Assembly: GCA_006384855.1 (NCBI GenBank)
Contig: VCJN01003381.1
Span: 62,001-126,000, forward strand
Direction: 5' to 3'
DNA length: 64,000 bases
From: Tetraselmis striata
Taxonomy: Eukaryota > Chlorophyta > Chlorodendrophyceae > Chlorodendrales > Chlorodendraceae
Shown here piece after piece: positions 23,101 through 34,430 of this stretch. The notes below the pieces were generated by a model. The model was not told where the DNA came from. It saw nothing but the letters and a program-made list of their open reading frames with translations, and searched no databases. A program made the translations under genes and the position numbers. Numbering within the stretch: position 1 is the first letter of the stretch; each line of letters starts with the position of its first letter.

Positions 23101-24030
23101 GTGCTCCTCCAGTGTGGCCACACACCGCCAGCCACCCCCTCCTCCGGGCGCCGCCTCCCACACCCTGGCTGTCTCGTCCCAGCTGGCGGTGGCAATCCGC
23201 CTGCCGTCCGGGCTCCACGCCACGAAGAAGACATTTTCAGTGTGCCCCTCCAGCTTGGCCGCACACCGCCAGCCGCCCCCTTCACCGGGCGCCGCCTCCC
23301 ACACCCTCGCCGTCTTGCCAGCACTGCCGGTGGCCAGCTGCCTGCCGTCCGGGCTCCACGCCACGGAGCCGACACACTCAGTGTGTCCCTCCAGCGTGGC
23401 CACACACCGCCAGCCGCCCCCTCCTCCGGGCGCCGCCTCCCACACCCTCGCCGTCTTGTCCTGGCTGGCGGTCGCCAGCCGCCTGCCGTCCGGGCTCCAC
23501 GCCACGGAGAGGACCCAGTGAGTGTGCCCCTCCAGCGAGGCCACACACCGCCAGCCGCCCCCTCCTCCGGGCGCCGCCTCCCACACCCTCGCCGTCTTGT
23601 CAACGCTGCCGGTGGCCAGCCGGGTGCCGTCTGGGCTCCACGCCACGGAGTAGACACAGTTAATGTGCCCCTGCAGCGTGGCCACACACCGCCAGCCGCC
23701 CCTTCCTCCGGGCGCCGCCTCCCACACCCTCGCCGTGTTGTCAATGCTGCCGGTGGCCAGCCGCCTGCCGTCCGGGCTCCACGCCACGGAGCGGACAGAC
23801 TCAGTGTGGCCCTCCAGCGTGGCCACACACCTCCAGCCGCCCCCTCCTCCGGCCGCCGCCTCCCACACCCTCGCCGTGCCGTCATCGCTGCAGGTGGCCA
23901 GCCGGCTGCCGTCCGGGCTCCACGCCACGGAGAGGACATCCCTGGTGTGGCCGCGCACTACCGCCTCTGCCGCCACCACCACCGCGCCACCCCCGACCTC
24001 GCCCAAAGCTGCCGCCATATCAATCTGCAC
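20120..24030 (-). CDS. WD40-kinase-U-box protein, copy A
   Basis: Five minus-strand exons join in phase: 24030-22824, 22189-21917, 21362-21005, 20871-20710, 20396-20120 (758 aa). Residues about 15-385 hold eight WD40 repeats of about 47 aa, forming a beta-propeller. The kinase follows: [11 protein letters not shown] loop (about 426-436), VAIK Lys446, HRDFKPSN with Asp537, and ADVGLA with Asp555, where DVG replaces DFG as in many plant U-box kinases. A helix-rich linker leads to the U-box (about 695-757: [22 protein letters not shown]), which recruits E2 enzymes. All catalytic residues are present. The WD40 exon ends in phase 1 and the kinase exon accepts phase 1, supporting one gene rather than two. 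Plant PUB kinases have the same kinase and U-box order but no WD40 array. The start could be the Met at 24030 or the one four codons later (24018). Confidence 0.82.
22850..23985 (-). repeat. eight near-identical WD40-coding repeats (copy A)
   Basis: The repeats are about 141 bp each. The framework [12 protein letters not shown] and [17 protein letters not shown] is almost invariant. Variation concentrates at the two residues after GHT, the residue after the next Val, and inside ATxSxDxT: RD-L, ES-R, NC-Y, HW-L, EC-G, EN-F, GW-F, HW-L. Confidence 0.9.
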
Positions 24031-25790
24031 TGATATCGTTACGCTGGCTGGCGACGGCGGGGCAGCAGGCCTCAGGCCGCAGCAGCAGCCGCAGCAGCAG
24101 CCGCTGTCCCCTGTCTACCCCTGGTAGCCCCCGCTGATATCGGCCCTCCTCAGTCAGGCCCCAGGCTCTGGGTCGCCGTCCCAGGCAGCCCTGCCGCCCC
24201 GGCGGGTTTGTTTGCCCGCTCGGGTGAGACACAGCGCGTGTTGCGCCACGGGGAAAGGGGGGGAGAGGGGGGGTGGGGGAGGAAAGCCACCGCGGATGCA
24301 GGATGGTGAAGAAAGTTTACAGTCGGTGATGAACGCCGCCGCCAGCGCTGAAGCAGAGCTCAGCACAGCGCGTCGTTGCGAAGCCCTAACGCAGTAGCTG
24401 CTGGCGCGCCGCCATGGCTGCTGTTAGCCCTCCGGAAAATCCGTTACAGGAATTGTATCGTTCCGCATTCTCCGCGTATTGGATCCGGTTCTCATGTTTA
24501 TTCACCGCGGCGGCCACTGTGCATGCTGTGGATGGGTTGGTTACACGGGGTAGAGTCGGCCGGAGGCAAAGTACTACTACGGGCGGCAGGCGGGGGGCGA
24601 GCCCGCGGGGGCAAAGCTCTACAGGCGGTAAGTACAGGTACCAGGGTCGGCGGACGAGCGCGCGTGGCGTCCGCCGAGTGACGAAGGGCCGGCGGTGTTC
24701 CCTCGGAGGTATACCTCGAGAAGAACACGTGCAGTTCGGACAGTCGGGCCGTCCAGCGCGGCGTACCGCCCAGAAAGCGACGATCGACAGCAGCCGGGCG
24801 CAGGGGTTTCCAGGACGGGGGCGAGCGTAATCGGCCTGACGATACGCCGCGTTCAGCCAGCTCGCGGAGCAGAGCCAAGAAGTGCTCACCCAAACGCTCG
24901 CCCTCCTACATAACGCACGGTACGAAACGGTGGCGGCGCTGCATTGGGCGCGCGGACTTGGCGTCGAGAGAGAAACTTGGTGCGTTCGAGTTGGCGCGCT
25001 GCGTAGCCCGGCTGAGAGGCGGCCTGGACGGCGATGGCGTTGCGGTAGACGCCAGTGACCGCCACGTCCAACACCAGGCGCACCCCCCCCTCCCCCCCGA
25101 ATTATGTCGATGGACGAGCAATCGACCCGCCCGGTCGAATAGCGATCGGGTGGCGGTGGACGTTGCACCTGTAGTTGAAAGGACCACCGGAAAATGGGCG
25201 GCCACGCATTCCTTTGTCGCGATCGGCGAGATACCGGCGCGAGACGACGACGCGAGGCGGCCAGACGGCGAGAAGCTACAGCAGGTCGGTGACGACAGTC
25301 ACTGCGAGCGTAGTCAGACCCCACTATCTGACTCCATGCCGCTATCCTACCGCCAGCCCGAGTACGACTAGATTGTAACCGCAACCCGCGCTGGGGTTGC
25401 TTGCGCCCGCCCCCTCGCACCCTCCGGCTGCTCGCTTAGCCGCCCACTGTTGGCCTATAGCAGCTGAGCAGGTGGGGCAGAAGCCTCTGCTTTGGCTGGG
25501 AAGATGACGGCATGCCGACATGCCGGTCGATGTCTGGGCCATGGGGAGAGAGCCCATCTGCCAGAGCTGCTCGGTTTACCCCCCCTCATTTGTTGGAGGA
25601 ACCAGGGATACTGTATAAACTTTGTGTACAAGTGTAAGAATCTTAAAGCCCTGCTGCAGAGGTTAATTGGCTGCATCCAGGAGAGCTAAAGGACAATGGC
25701 GACGTAGATCTTGCTGCGTGTGATGAATCGGCAAGCATCATAACTTCACCGACAAACAGAAGCTGAAGTAGTAGTTCTGCTAGTTCATGG
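24031..25790. repeat. upstream repeat block, copy A
   Basis: The region 5' of copy A is shared, with divergence, with 40396-41780, 51030-52400 and 61708-63080. Shared stretches include GATGAACGCCGCCG (24328), GGCCAGACGGCGAGA (25259) and AAAGCCCTGCTGCAGAGGTT (25646). It probably carries the promoter and 5' UTR of the WD40-kinase-U-box gene. Open frames are present (for example 25420-24386 minus) but are not conserved between copies. Confidence 0.65.
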
Positions 25791-26310
25791 TCGTATCAAT
25801 GTTCGGCAGCGCCATCACATGCTGGTACACCAGATAGTATTATGCCAGAATTTCCCCGAGATTTCATTCTGTTTTCACGGCCCATCGTCCATGGTGAATT
25901 CTGGACATAGGGCGAAAAGATTAGGCGGGCGCAGTGTGTAATGACTGACTGACTGGCTGGCTGACTGTAAGGATAGGTCGACGCCCGCCGATTTGAAACA
26001 CGCTGCGTACTCAGAGACTCAACACGCAGTACGAAAAATCTGCTTGAGATTCCTTGAGGGCGACTCCCCCTCCCTCCTTTCACCCCCCACCCATGCGGCA
26101 GACACCTCCGTCTAGGACCAGCGCTAGTTATTGCACAAGTAGCACTGACGGCGCCATGTCGCGACGCGCCAATGGCATCTGTCTGGCGGCGAGTGTCATC
26201 CATTGCATTCCCAGCCATGTTGTTTTGTGTTTTCTTCACCAAGAATGGTCAAAGGCAAATTCTCGCTGTTTGGTCTTCGTTCTTTTGCTGTTCAATATAG
26301 CCCCAATCTC
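25791..26310. other. unassigned DNA between copy A and the helicase fragment
   Basis: No gene was recognised. Its left edge is where similarity to the other upstream blocks stops. Confidence 0.4.
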
Positions 26311-27519
26311 TCAATGCACAACATCGGGCGAGGTACAGCTACCCCCCCCCCCCCCCCCACGGCACACGCCACTTCCCCCTAGCCATGTTGTCAACCAGGT
26401 GATAGGCAGCTGCACCAACCGCCCCCCTCGCCCAATCGGTGGGAAGCTCACAGCCCAAAGCGCCGGCCGGGCGTGCGCAGGAGAGGGGGGCTGGCTGCCC
26501 GGCGTGGCACTGGCGGCGCGCTCCTTGGCGGCTTTCTTCTCCGCCATCTCGACCTTCAGCAATGCCGCCGCCTGCATATCGCCTTGCATCGCCCCCTTGT
26601 GCCGCGCCCCCTTCTTCCGCTGGTTCAGCCGCGCACTGTCCCCTACCTGCGAGTGAGCGGGGATCGGAGGCCGGGGGGGCAGCCGAGGCTTCGCCCCACG
26701 TCCTGGTGGAGAATGGGCTTATTTACATCACATCAATAAAACAAATGTATGTATTGATTTGTATGTACGTATGGATGTATATATATTCATTTAATTTGTT
26801 TTGGTTGTATAAAAAGCTGCGGACGACAATGAAGCTAACACGTGTGCTGGGCGCTCGCATAGAAATACAGCGGGCCAAAAAGCCAAGGAGGAAATCAGAC
26901 ACAAACCTCCTTCATTACTGTGTTTGGTTTCCTCTTCAGACAGAAATCACACGTGAGCCTGAAGACAGCTTTGAGATGGATCTGGGCACTTCCCTATTTG
27001 AAGCTGGCACTCTGAAAAAGGGTCTCTTGCCTTCTGGCGTTCTATTAGCCGGCCCAAGTTTTTGGTGCTAAAATGGATTGAAAATGGCCTGTCCCTACAC
27101 TTGAAGCCTCCACCCCATGCCCCACCTGGGTTTCCCAAATTTTAGATTGCCCATGGTCATTCTGAGTTTGTGGATGAATCGTCGGTGAAATGCTGGCTGC
27201 TGGCCATGTGAGTATTACCACTGATTAAACTTTGATAGTCAGCCCACAGGGAGTGTGATCATTTCTGAGAACTGGCAATGACACTTCGTAGATGGAGAGT
27301 ATTACCGCTAAGTGCACTGGCAGCAATTCATCTTTGGGGCTTCTTCCATCAGCAACAAGGGCTTCCACACGGTCCCCCCAGGGTCTATGCAGTCATCAGA
27401 AGAGAGCAGGGGGGAGGGGCACTGGCCGGGGCGGGAGAACCGTGATGCTGGGGAACATGGGGCCTAGCTCCGCCGGCCACTTGGGGTCCACCGCTGTCAC
27501 GCACGGCATGTACTCCTTG
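26311..27519 (-). pseudogene. last two exons of a Prp16-like DEAH helicase
   Basis: Exon 27519-27441 encodes KEYMPCVTAVDPKWPAELGP, close to the KEYMQCVTAVDP...LAELGPMF segment near the C-terminus of Prp16/DHX38 spliceosomal helicases. Exon 26646-26311 follows in matching phase 0 and encodes a charged helix (RLNQRKKGARHKG, KVEMAEKKAAKERA), like the basic tail of that family, then a low-complexity end. No other helicase exons lie directly upstream; a ubiquitin-protease relic is there instead. This is a captured or broken 3' end. It could still be transcribed as part of a chimera. Confidence 0.6.
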
Positions 27520-27764
27520 CTGCAGAAGGGGTTTGTATTGCACGGTGTGCAGGGGGAAGGTGAGAAGGGACGACGGCACCCAACGGGGCAGTGCTTGTGG
27601 GTGGCAGGCACAAGGGTGTGACCTCAACACCAAACCATATCGTCAACCCTGACATTTGCAACATGCATGGGGTGACTCCGAAACCATGTCATGGACCGGA
27701 ACAATGCCCTGAACTAGCTAGCGGGACTGTCACCCATGTGGTAGCGAAATCAAGAGACAAATCC

Positions 27765-29556
27765 GATCCCAAGCCCTCCTCGTTCGCTGCGGCGCTGTCC
27801 ACAAAGCCGCCGAGGTCCAGCTGCAGCGGGAAGCGAAACTTGTCGTGCGCCTTGACCTGTGCGTGGCAGGCATGCCGGGGTGTAAGGGGGTGAGGACGAG
27901 GCGATTCAGGATGGCAGGACGGGGCGGCGGCAAGAAGGCGCAGGACATCAACTTGGGCAGATGGGCGGCGCCACCTTGCTGAAGGTCTTCATGTCAAAGA
28001 CAAAGCGCATGAGGGAGAAGCACAGGTACGGCGGCAGCTTGCGCAGCTTCATCTGCCGCACCGCGTCCACCAGACATGAAGGAACAGAGGGGGGGGGGGG
28101 GGGGGGGGGAGGGGGTTATATGAGGCACTCGCAGTGGCGGCACCGGGGCGCAAAGTTGCAGCGGCGCTGTATGGCACCAGCTCCCCGGAGGGGTGTGTGG
28201 CGCGGGCCGTGCCCGTCCGCACCTTGGCGTCGCAGCTGTCGCAGTGGTACTGGTTGTCGCCCACCAGCATTCCTCCGACAGCAGCTTGCTCTGCCCAGGG
28301 CGGCCATGGTAGGGAGGGGGGTCAGCTGCATGTACGGAACCTCGGGGTGCCGCATGCCTCAGCTGAGCGCGTTACCCTCACACCTCACGCCTTGCACGGG
28401 CTGCAAACAACTTTACAGTGGCCTGTCACATTGTACGTGTACCGCCATTGGCGGTGGATATATTCTCATCGCCGATGGGCTATCCGAGCGACTGGAGGCA
28501 CTCTTGCCGCGTGCCTATCAAGCGGAGCATGTGGCGAAGGGGAAGGGGAAGGGGGGGAGGGGGTGACCCGGGGATGCGGGAGCGCACCAGGCTGTCCGCC
28601 AGGCCCGCGGATCCCTTCACGCCCAGCTCCAGCTCGTAGAACGGCGCCGCGTGCGGGGAGCTGCCGGAATCTTTCTTGCAGACCTGCGGGCGGCGGTGGC
28701 GGCATCGGCTCAGGCGCCGTGGGCGGTTCGAGGAAAGGAGGGAGGAGAGGAAGACCCCAGGTCAAAACGAATGAGACAATGTGATGAAGAAAAATGTCAT
28801 CTTGTAACATAGATCCAATCATCGATATTCGAAACAAACCATTGACCGACTTGAAATGAACCCAGAAATCAATACAAGATACATATACAGCGTGAATCAA
28901 CAAGCAGTTTTATGCCATTTATGTAGCGCGGGCCTGCTGTGTGTGCGTGCGCGTGTGCCCATGGGTTTGACGGGGCGGTGCCTGACAGGTGGTGGTGAAG
29001 GAGGAGTGGCCGCGATACAGGCGCTGCACGAGGCCGGCCTGCGGGGACCCCTCCATCTCCGCCTCCAGAAGCTGCAGCAGCAGCTTGAGGAACTCGCTGC
29101 CGTCCTGCTGCACGCGGCTGTCCAGCTGGAGGCACTCCGCAAAGGCGGTGGGGTCCACCACGGCACGCGGGCCGCCCTGCAGCTCCGCCAGCAGCGCGCG
29201 CAGGTGCGCCACGGGCGTGGAGGCGCGCCAGGGGGCGGGGAGCGCAAACAGGCCGCGCCGCAGCGCCGTGTTGGCGAACAGGCACTGCAGCGCGCTGTTC
29301 ACGGAGCAGGTCTGCCCCAGGTTGCGCAGACCCACCGGCAGCGTGGGGCCCTGATGGGAGGGGAGGGGGGGGGACAGGCCCGTAATAATTTCACATTAAG
29401 GATCATGTCTAAAGCAAAATACCACCACCACCAGGGGCGGCAATCCTCCGAGGTTGGGCGGCTGTGGGGCATGGAGTTTGGGCGCACCTCCTTGCGCTGC
29501 TCCGGGGGATTGGCGCCCAGCCGCGCGCGCACCACCGCCTGTGCGAGGTTGCGAGG
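27765..29556 (-). pseudogene. UBP26/USP48-like ubiquitin-specific protease, truncated
   Basis: Minus-strand exons: about 29556-29488 (cut at its 5' edge by the repeat block), 29350-28982, 28683-28588, about 28282-28220, about 28073-27976 and 27856 to about 27770. Seen: the Cys box GLRNLGQTCSVNSALQ with the catalytic Cys, QQDGSEFLKLLLQLLE, the zinc-finger-like TTCQVCKK and YHCDSCDAK, FYELELGVKG, KLRKLPPYLCFSLMRFVFD and KFRFPLQLDL. This is the order in UBP26/USP48, which remove ubiquitin from histone H2B and other proteins. One intron (28981-28684) appears to use a GC donor. The frame around 28260-28285 does not fit without a one-base change. The His box and everything after it are missing, replaced by the helicase 3' end. 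The remaining part is therefore not expected to be active. Confidence 0.75.
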
Positions 29557-30542
29557 TGGCCCACGACCTAGACACAGCGTCTCGTGCGACACAGAGCCAG
29601 CATCCGGCTTTTTCCGCCACGGCTTGTTGCATCCCATCGCTTGTTTCTTAAGCGCCTTGCTTGCGATTAAGCTTGCGGCGCACCGACAAGCAGGCAGGTG
29701 GGCAGCCGCTGTCCCGCTTTCATCGCCGGCGAGTGTCGACGGATTACTGGACGAGCAGTTGCCGAGCTGGGTGACTGCCTTCTCTTGCGGCATCGCACTC
29801 TGGATACATCACGGGCACTACCCACTCTCGGCGGTCACGGCAGGTTACGTGATTATTGATACGTTCTGGATTACTGTATGAAACGCGCATATGGCCCAAA
29901 AGACCAAAACGGCGCATATTCCAAAGTGTAACGGTGCAATATACCGGCGGGGCATTTTTGTGTGAGCATCGCCTCCCTTACACAGAGATTGAATGACACC
30001 AGTACTACTTGCGCCACCACGGCACCGCCACCCAGGGCGGAGCGGAGGATGCCAGCCCAAACACTCTGCGCCGAAGGTAGGAATGACGCCGTCCACTTTC
30101 TAGATAACGGCGGCGCACACATAGTTATCCACGAGCCATTGCCGATGATTGAGCGCGTCTCAGCTCACGCTCGGCAACGACTGATGGTCCTTGGTTGGGC
30201 GCCGCTACCACCGTTCCGTTCTCATGCTTGGCTACACGGCACAGGATGGCAGCGACTTGGGGAAGGAGCTGTTCCGAAGCAACGAAGCTGCGCAGGGTGC
30301 AGCCATGCGCCCACCCGCTTACGCCATCTCCGCCGGTACATTTCGTCGCCGGCGCACGGCAGCGCTGCTGTCCGAGTGGCACGCCCGCTCCGGCTAGCCA
30401 CGGTTCCTGCTCAGGCTGCTCGCGGGTGAGAGGTCCGTCACACAGGGCGCCAACACAGCGGGAGTCACAAATCAGGAGCACGCACCCGGTGCATTCTGGT
30501 TCAAGGCCCCGCGACAAGCGGCGCACATCCTGCGCCAGGCCC
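29556..30542. repeat. downstream repeat block, copy B (partial)
   Basis: It matches 19072-20119 of block A and 35022-36066 of block C. The left edge joins abruptly to the ubiquitin-protease relic inside an exon-like sequence, marking a rearrangement junction at about 29556. Confidence 0.7.
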
Positions 30543-30843
30543 CTACCACTCTTCCACCATCGACTTCACGATGCGGTTTGGGAGGACGGCAGTGCCGATG
30601 GGCAGGTTGGTCATGGGGGACACTGCGCGGCTGCGAAAGTGCGCCGCGATCGCCTCCCGCTCATAGGTATAGCCATCCCCTGCAAGCACGGGGTCCGCCA
30701 TGATGTCCTGTGTGATCGGGCAGATGAGCCACTCCTCCATGTCCAGCGCGGTCGGGCCCGCTGCCGGTCGGGCGTCACTCTGGGCGGGAGCCCGCGCGTC
30801 CTTGAACTCCGCCAGCTGCTCCACCACATCCGCCAAGCTTGGC
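30543..30843 (-). pseudogene. orphan U-box exon, copy B
   Basis: It is a 301-nt exon equal to exon 5 of the WD40-kinase-U-box genes, with an intact reading frame ([33 protein letters not shown] then stop) and a conserved acceptor. Only about 30 bp of intron-like sequence follows before the DNA switches to a Prp16-like helicase fragment at about 30870. No kinase or WD40 exon belongs to it, so it is a gene fragment. Confidence 0.8.
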
Positions 30844-30874
30844 CTGGGCCGTTCCCAACCACATGCAGCTCAGA

Positions 30875-31180
30875 AAACACTGGGTATGCTGACGATGGTG
30901 AGCGCCTCGCTTGCGCAGCCAAACTTGCCGCCAATCAGCAGCATCTTGGCACGCGGGGGGTCCAGCGGGAGCATCAACGGCGACCCCATGGCACAATGCA
31001 TGCGGATAGGACGACCGCCCCATGTGTTGCCGGTTCGATTACTGTACCCAGCTGGGGCACTGTAGTATCGGCCAAGCTGCTTGTCCTCCCAGCCGTCCTG
31101 AGCCCATCCGGGATTGCCAACAGCTGCCCATAGAACCTGAAATCTATCATGAGCACACTTGTGGCAGTAGTGAACAGAAC
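30875..31180 (-). pseudogene. Prp16-like helicase fragment (HA2 part), relocated
   Basis: The minus strand encodes LPLDPPRAKMLLIGGKFGC and EALTIVSIPSVF, the helicase-associated HA2 region of Prp16-type helicases. The flank to about 31180 matches 42340-42520 in the next unit. In the later units this exon lies within the helicase relic; here it has moved next to the orphan U-box. Confidence 0.65.
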
Positions 31181-31539
31181 CAATTCCGGGCGGGCGGGCC
31201 AGGGAAATAAGCACGGCCAGTACCGGTGGAACACGAGAGAATGAGTCATGCTCCAGTAGCGGCCGCCTTATCGGCGGGCCTCAGCGCTGAAAACCGGTGC
31301 TTTAGCAGCCGCGGTCTCTAGCTGTACTCAGCTACGCTACGTACTGCTTCATCCACGGCAGCTAAAACACTCAGTTTCCACCGATGTGCCCGCCCTTTAA
31401 GGTGGCACTACTGGTACAGGCCACACAACTCTCAGAGAGAGAGAGAAAGAGAGAGAAAGAGATACAGTACAATCATAAGAATTGGCGTGGCTATAGAGGG
31501 CATCACGTGGCCCGCGGGTCCGACGCTAGAGCCCTATCA
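31181..31539. other. spacer with GA-rich microsatellite
   Basis: No gene was seen. A (GA)n-like tract with AAA interruptions lies at about 31434-31462. A GTATGTATGTATGTTT tract shared with 41813, 52438 and 63126 follows from about 31570. Confidence 0.5.
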
Positions 31540-34430
31540 CATGTTCATGCACATATGTACATGTATCACGTATGTATGTATGTTTGCACAGCCGCATGTC
31601 ACTCTCATCATTGCCGTGTATCTAGATTTGGCAGAGACAAGCGATGCATGATGGGACAATTTGATAGCGCCGTAAAGTACAAATACATCAAAAACTCTTC
31701 TGATGTCCATTTCCCCATGAGCAATTCCCACTTTGCCACTTGACGAATTGAACGTTGAAGAGGGTGGAGGGGGAGGAGCGGGAAGGGGGGGGCATCCTGC
31801 TTGGCCTTGCGCAGCCCCTTGGCGTTGTGGGCGCCACTCCTCCTCCCCCCCCCCCCCCTCCCCCCCCGGTAGTTTGTCTCTCACTGAGGGTAATCCTTAG
31901 TCCGACTCGAAGGCCGGCAGATGGGGTAGGAGGAGGGGGGGGGGGGGGGGGGGGGGCAATCAAGGGCAGGCAGGTGCGTTGTCCTACCAACTTCTGAGGA
32001 ATCCTTGGCAAAATATGGCTGCGGGATGGGTGCGGGGTGATGGGCGCCCTAGCTAGATTCAAGAGGCGGAGCTGACCTGTGGGGGCGGGTCCATGAACTC
32101 AAACTCAGCAGGCTCGCCACGCTCAGGCTCCTCAGCATCAGCCCAACATTGACCAAGCTGGTGCGCTGGGTCTCAGGCACCGACGCCACCAGCTAGCCTC
32201 TCGTCGCGGAAAGAGATCTCCGTGAATAGGCAGTAGCAGGTGCCAGGGCCCGAGTGCTGCTTTTCTGCAGCCTGGCTGACGGGGAACACCCGCGGGGCGA
32301 CCATGCCATGCGGTGTCATGCCATGATGCACAGAGTTAGGAGCCATGCCGCGGCAACGCAGGCCGAGTATCGTGCAACCAACAAGATCATCAAACTCATT
32401 CTCAGTTTCTGTTCTTGTACCTGTGCCGAAACACAGAGGGGGAGGGGATCCACCGCGAGCAAGTCCAGGCCCATCTTGGGGTTGTGCGCCTTGAACTTGC
32501 AGCAGCTGCTGACGATGGCGTAGATGATGCCATCCACAGTGAGGCTCGTCTCCGCGATGTTGGTCGACACGATGCTCTTGCTCGTGCCCTCCTCCGCTTG
32601 GTCGAAGATCTTGGCATGCAGGGCGGCGGGAAGCTGACTCTAGATGGGCAGGATTAGCATCTCTGGTGTGCCTTCACCCAACTGGTCCAGCCGCTCCTGC
32701 TAACACCGAGCGCACACATGCGGCGTGCAGCATCGGTCCGTCATTCCGTTGCGGCGACATACCGAGCGGACGCTGTGTTTGCTCCTGCGAGTCTTTTGGT
32801 ATGACTATTTGGCGATTACTGGTGTCGACAACAAATCGCCAATGAAATCTGAAAAGGACTCTGCCATCCTCACATAGGCGCACCAGGATACACGGCCCAC
32901 CTGCAGAGCAACGCATGTGGTCTCCATCTCGTCCCGGCCAGTAATGTAGATGAGGACGTCACCAGCGCCTGCTTCAAGAGGGTGGAGGGTCAGCGCCTGC
33001 TTCACCGAGTCCTCCACGTAGAAGGAGAAGTCTGTCTTGCAGGTAGACGCGCGGACAAGTGGGCATGAGCCTCGCAGCCTCCATGGCGGCCGGTTGTCGT
33101 ATTTGATGGGTCCCCGTCAGTCGAGCACACATGCATTTCCTCTTGACCCAGAGGGCGCCCAGGGGACTGGCGGGGAGGGGGGGGGGGGGGGGGGGGCACC
33201 TGCGGCGTCTTGCTGAGGATCACGTCCTCGGGGAAGGGGCGCCCCGGGATTTTAATAACGAGCACGCTGCTGAAAATTAAGTATGGATGACTGCTTGGCG
33301 TCCAGGGTGGCCGAGGTTACGATGAGCTTGACGTGACGGTGGCGGGCCACCACCTGCGGAGCAAGCCAAATCGACATCGTTCAGTGCAATTACATTAGAA
33401 AGAGAGAAACGGATAAATCTTTCTTCTGTACACACGCGCTCACATCAAATAGGCAGTGCAAGTTGAGCAAATTTTGATGGTGACTTTCCGCGCGGGACTC
33501 CGTCACCACCGGTGTGCTGCTCTCCGACAACGGGGCGCCAATGAAGGGCTGAAGCCAGTTTTACGGCGCAAAGCAGGGGCCGGTGTCGGGGTGGTGGAAC
33601 GACCGCAAGGTGGAGGTGTTGGTGCTGATGATGAAGATTTCGCGGCCTAGGAGGATCACACTTCAGTCAAGCAGCGTTGCACACGTCCTACTCTGGGTTG
33701 CTGCATACGTTGCATGAACAAGATACTGGGGGCCCGGTGTGAGCATCGGGGGGAGGGCGCGCAGCAGGGACAGCGTAGCAGCCCGTACGGGTTTGGTAGT
33801 GTGGGGGGCGTGTATACCCGGTAGATACATATGTGTACTTGAGGTGAGAAAGCATCTAAGTCTCCAGCAACTTATGTTCTATCAAGGTGTCACGCCTCAT
33901 CAAGGTACGTCTGCTCAAAGCATTTGGGCCGCACATGTGCGTAATCTCTAGGCACTGGGGCGTTGTATGTGGATTGTATTGGGGTGTGGTAATGTGGATT
34001 CATTACCGGACCCAGCTCACAACAGCCCCCGCTGCCTGGGTTGAGGGGCGTGCCATGCAAGGTGGGCCAGGGCGTGGAGGCAGCGCGCTGGGAGGGAGGG
34101 GGGCACCTGGTCATCACCAGCTCACCAGTGGTAGCAGACGTAGTCCGGCATATAGCCCAGGCCGTACAGCACGCTGCTGGGTGAAGGCAGCACGGCACGC
34201 CGGTGCGGCAGTTTGTTACTCGCCGATGCCGTTCATCTTGGCGGCCTGGTGGAAGGTCTCGGCGCAGATGGCCTTGCGCACGACGTCCCGGTTGGACCCG
34301 CACGAGGTGAGCAGAATCTTCTGGCTGGTCAGGACGTCATCACTTGCGGACTTGGCGATGGGCGGGTGTCGGAAGGTGAGCGATGGCATCGTAGCACCAG
34401 CCGCCAGCACGTCCCACAGCTTCAAATGTC
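31540..34430 (-). pseudogene. Prp16-like DEAH helicase relic, unit C
   Basis: Minus-strand fragments, from high to low coordinate: ILLTSCGSNRDVVRKAICAE and AKMNGIGE (about 34340-34220, normally near the C-terminus), KLIVTSATLDAK (motif III, about 33340-33300), IPGRPFPEDVILSKTP (about 33245-33200), GDVLIYITGRDEMET (about 32970-32920), STNIAETSLTVDGI (about 32570-32525), HNPKMGLD (about 32480), then weaker HA2 pieces to about 32090. Motif I (GKT) and motif II (DEAH) are not found. The C-terminal piece lies upstream of the core, so the order is permuted. Frames are interrupted in several places. Prp16 helicases remodel the spliceosome at the second splicing step; this copy cannot do so. Confidence 0.72.

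Noticed and set aside
22850-23985. Regular 141-bp repeats considered as a CRISPR or satellite array
   Set aside because: The repeats are in-frame WD40 codons with conserved protein positions, within a spliced eukaryotic gene.
24386-25420. 344-aa minus-strand frame upstream of copy A
   Set aside because: Arg/Pro-rich composition from GC-rich DNA. The equivalent upstream blocks of C-E do not keep the frame.
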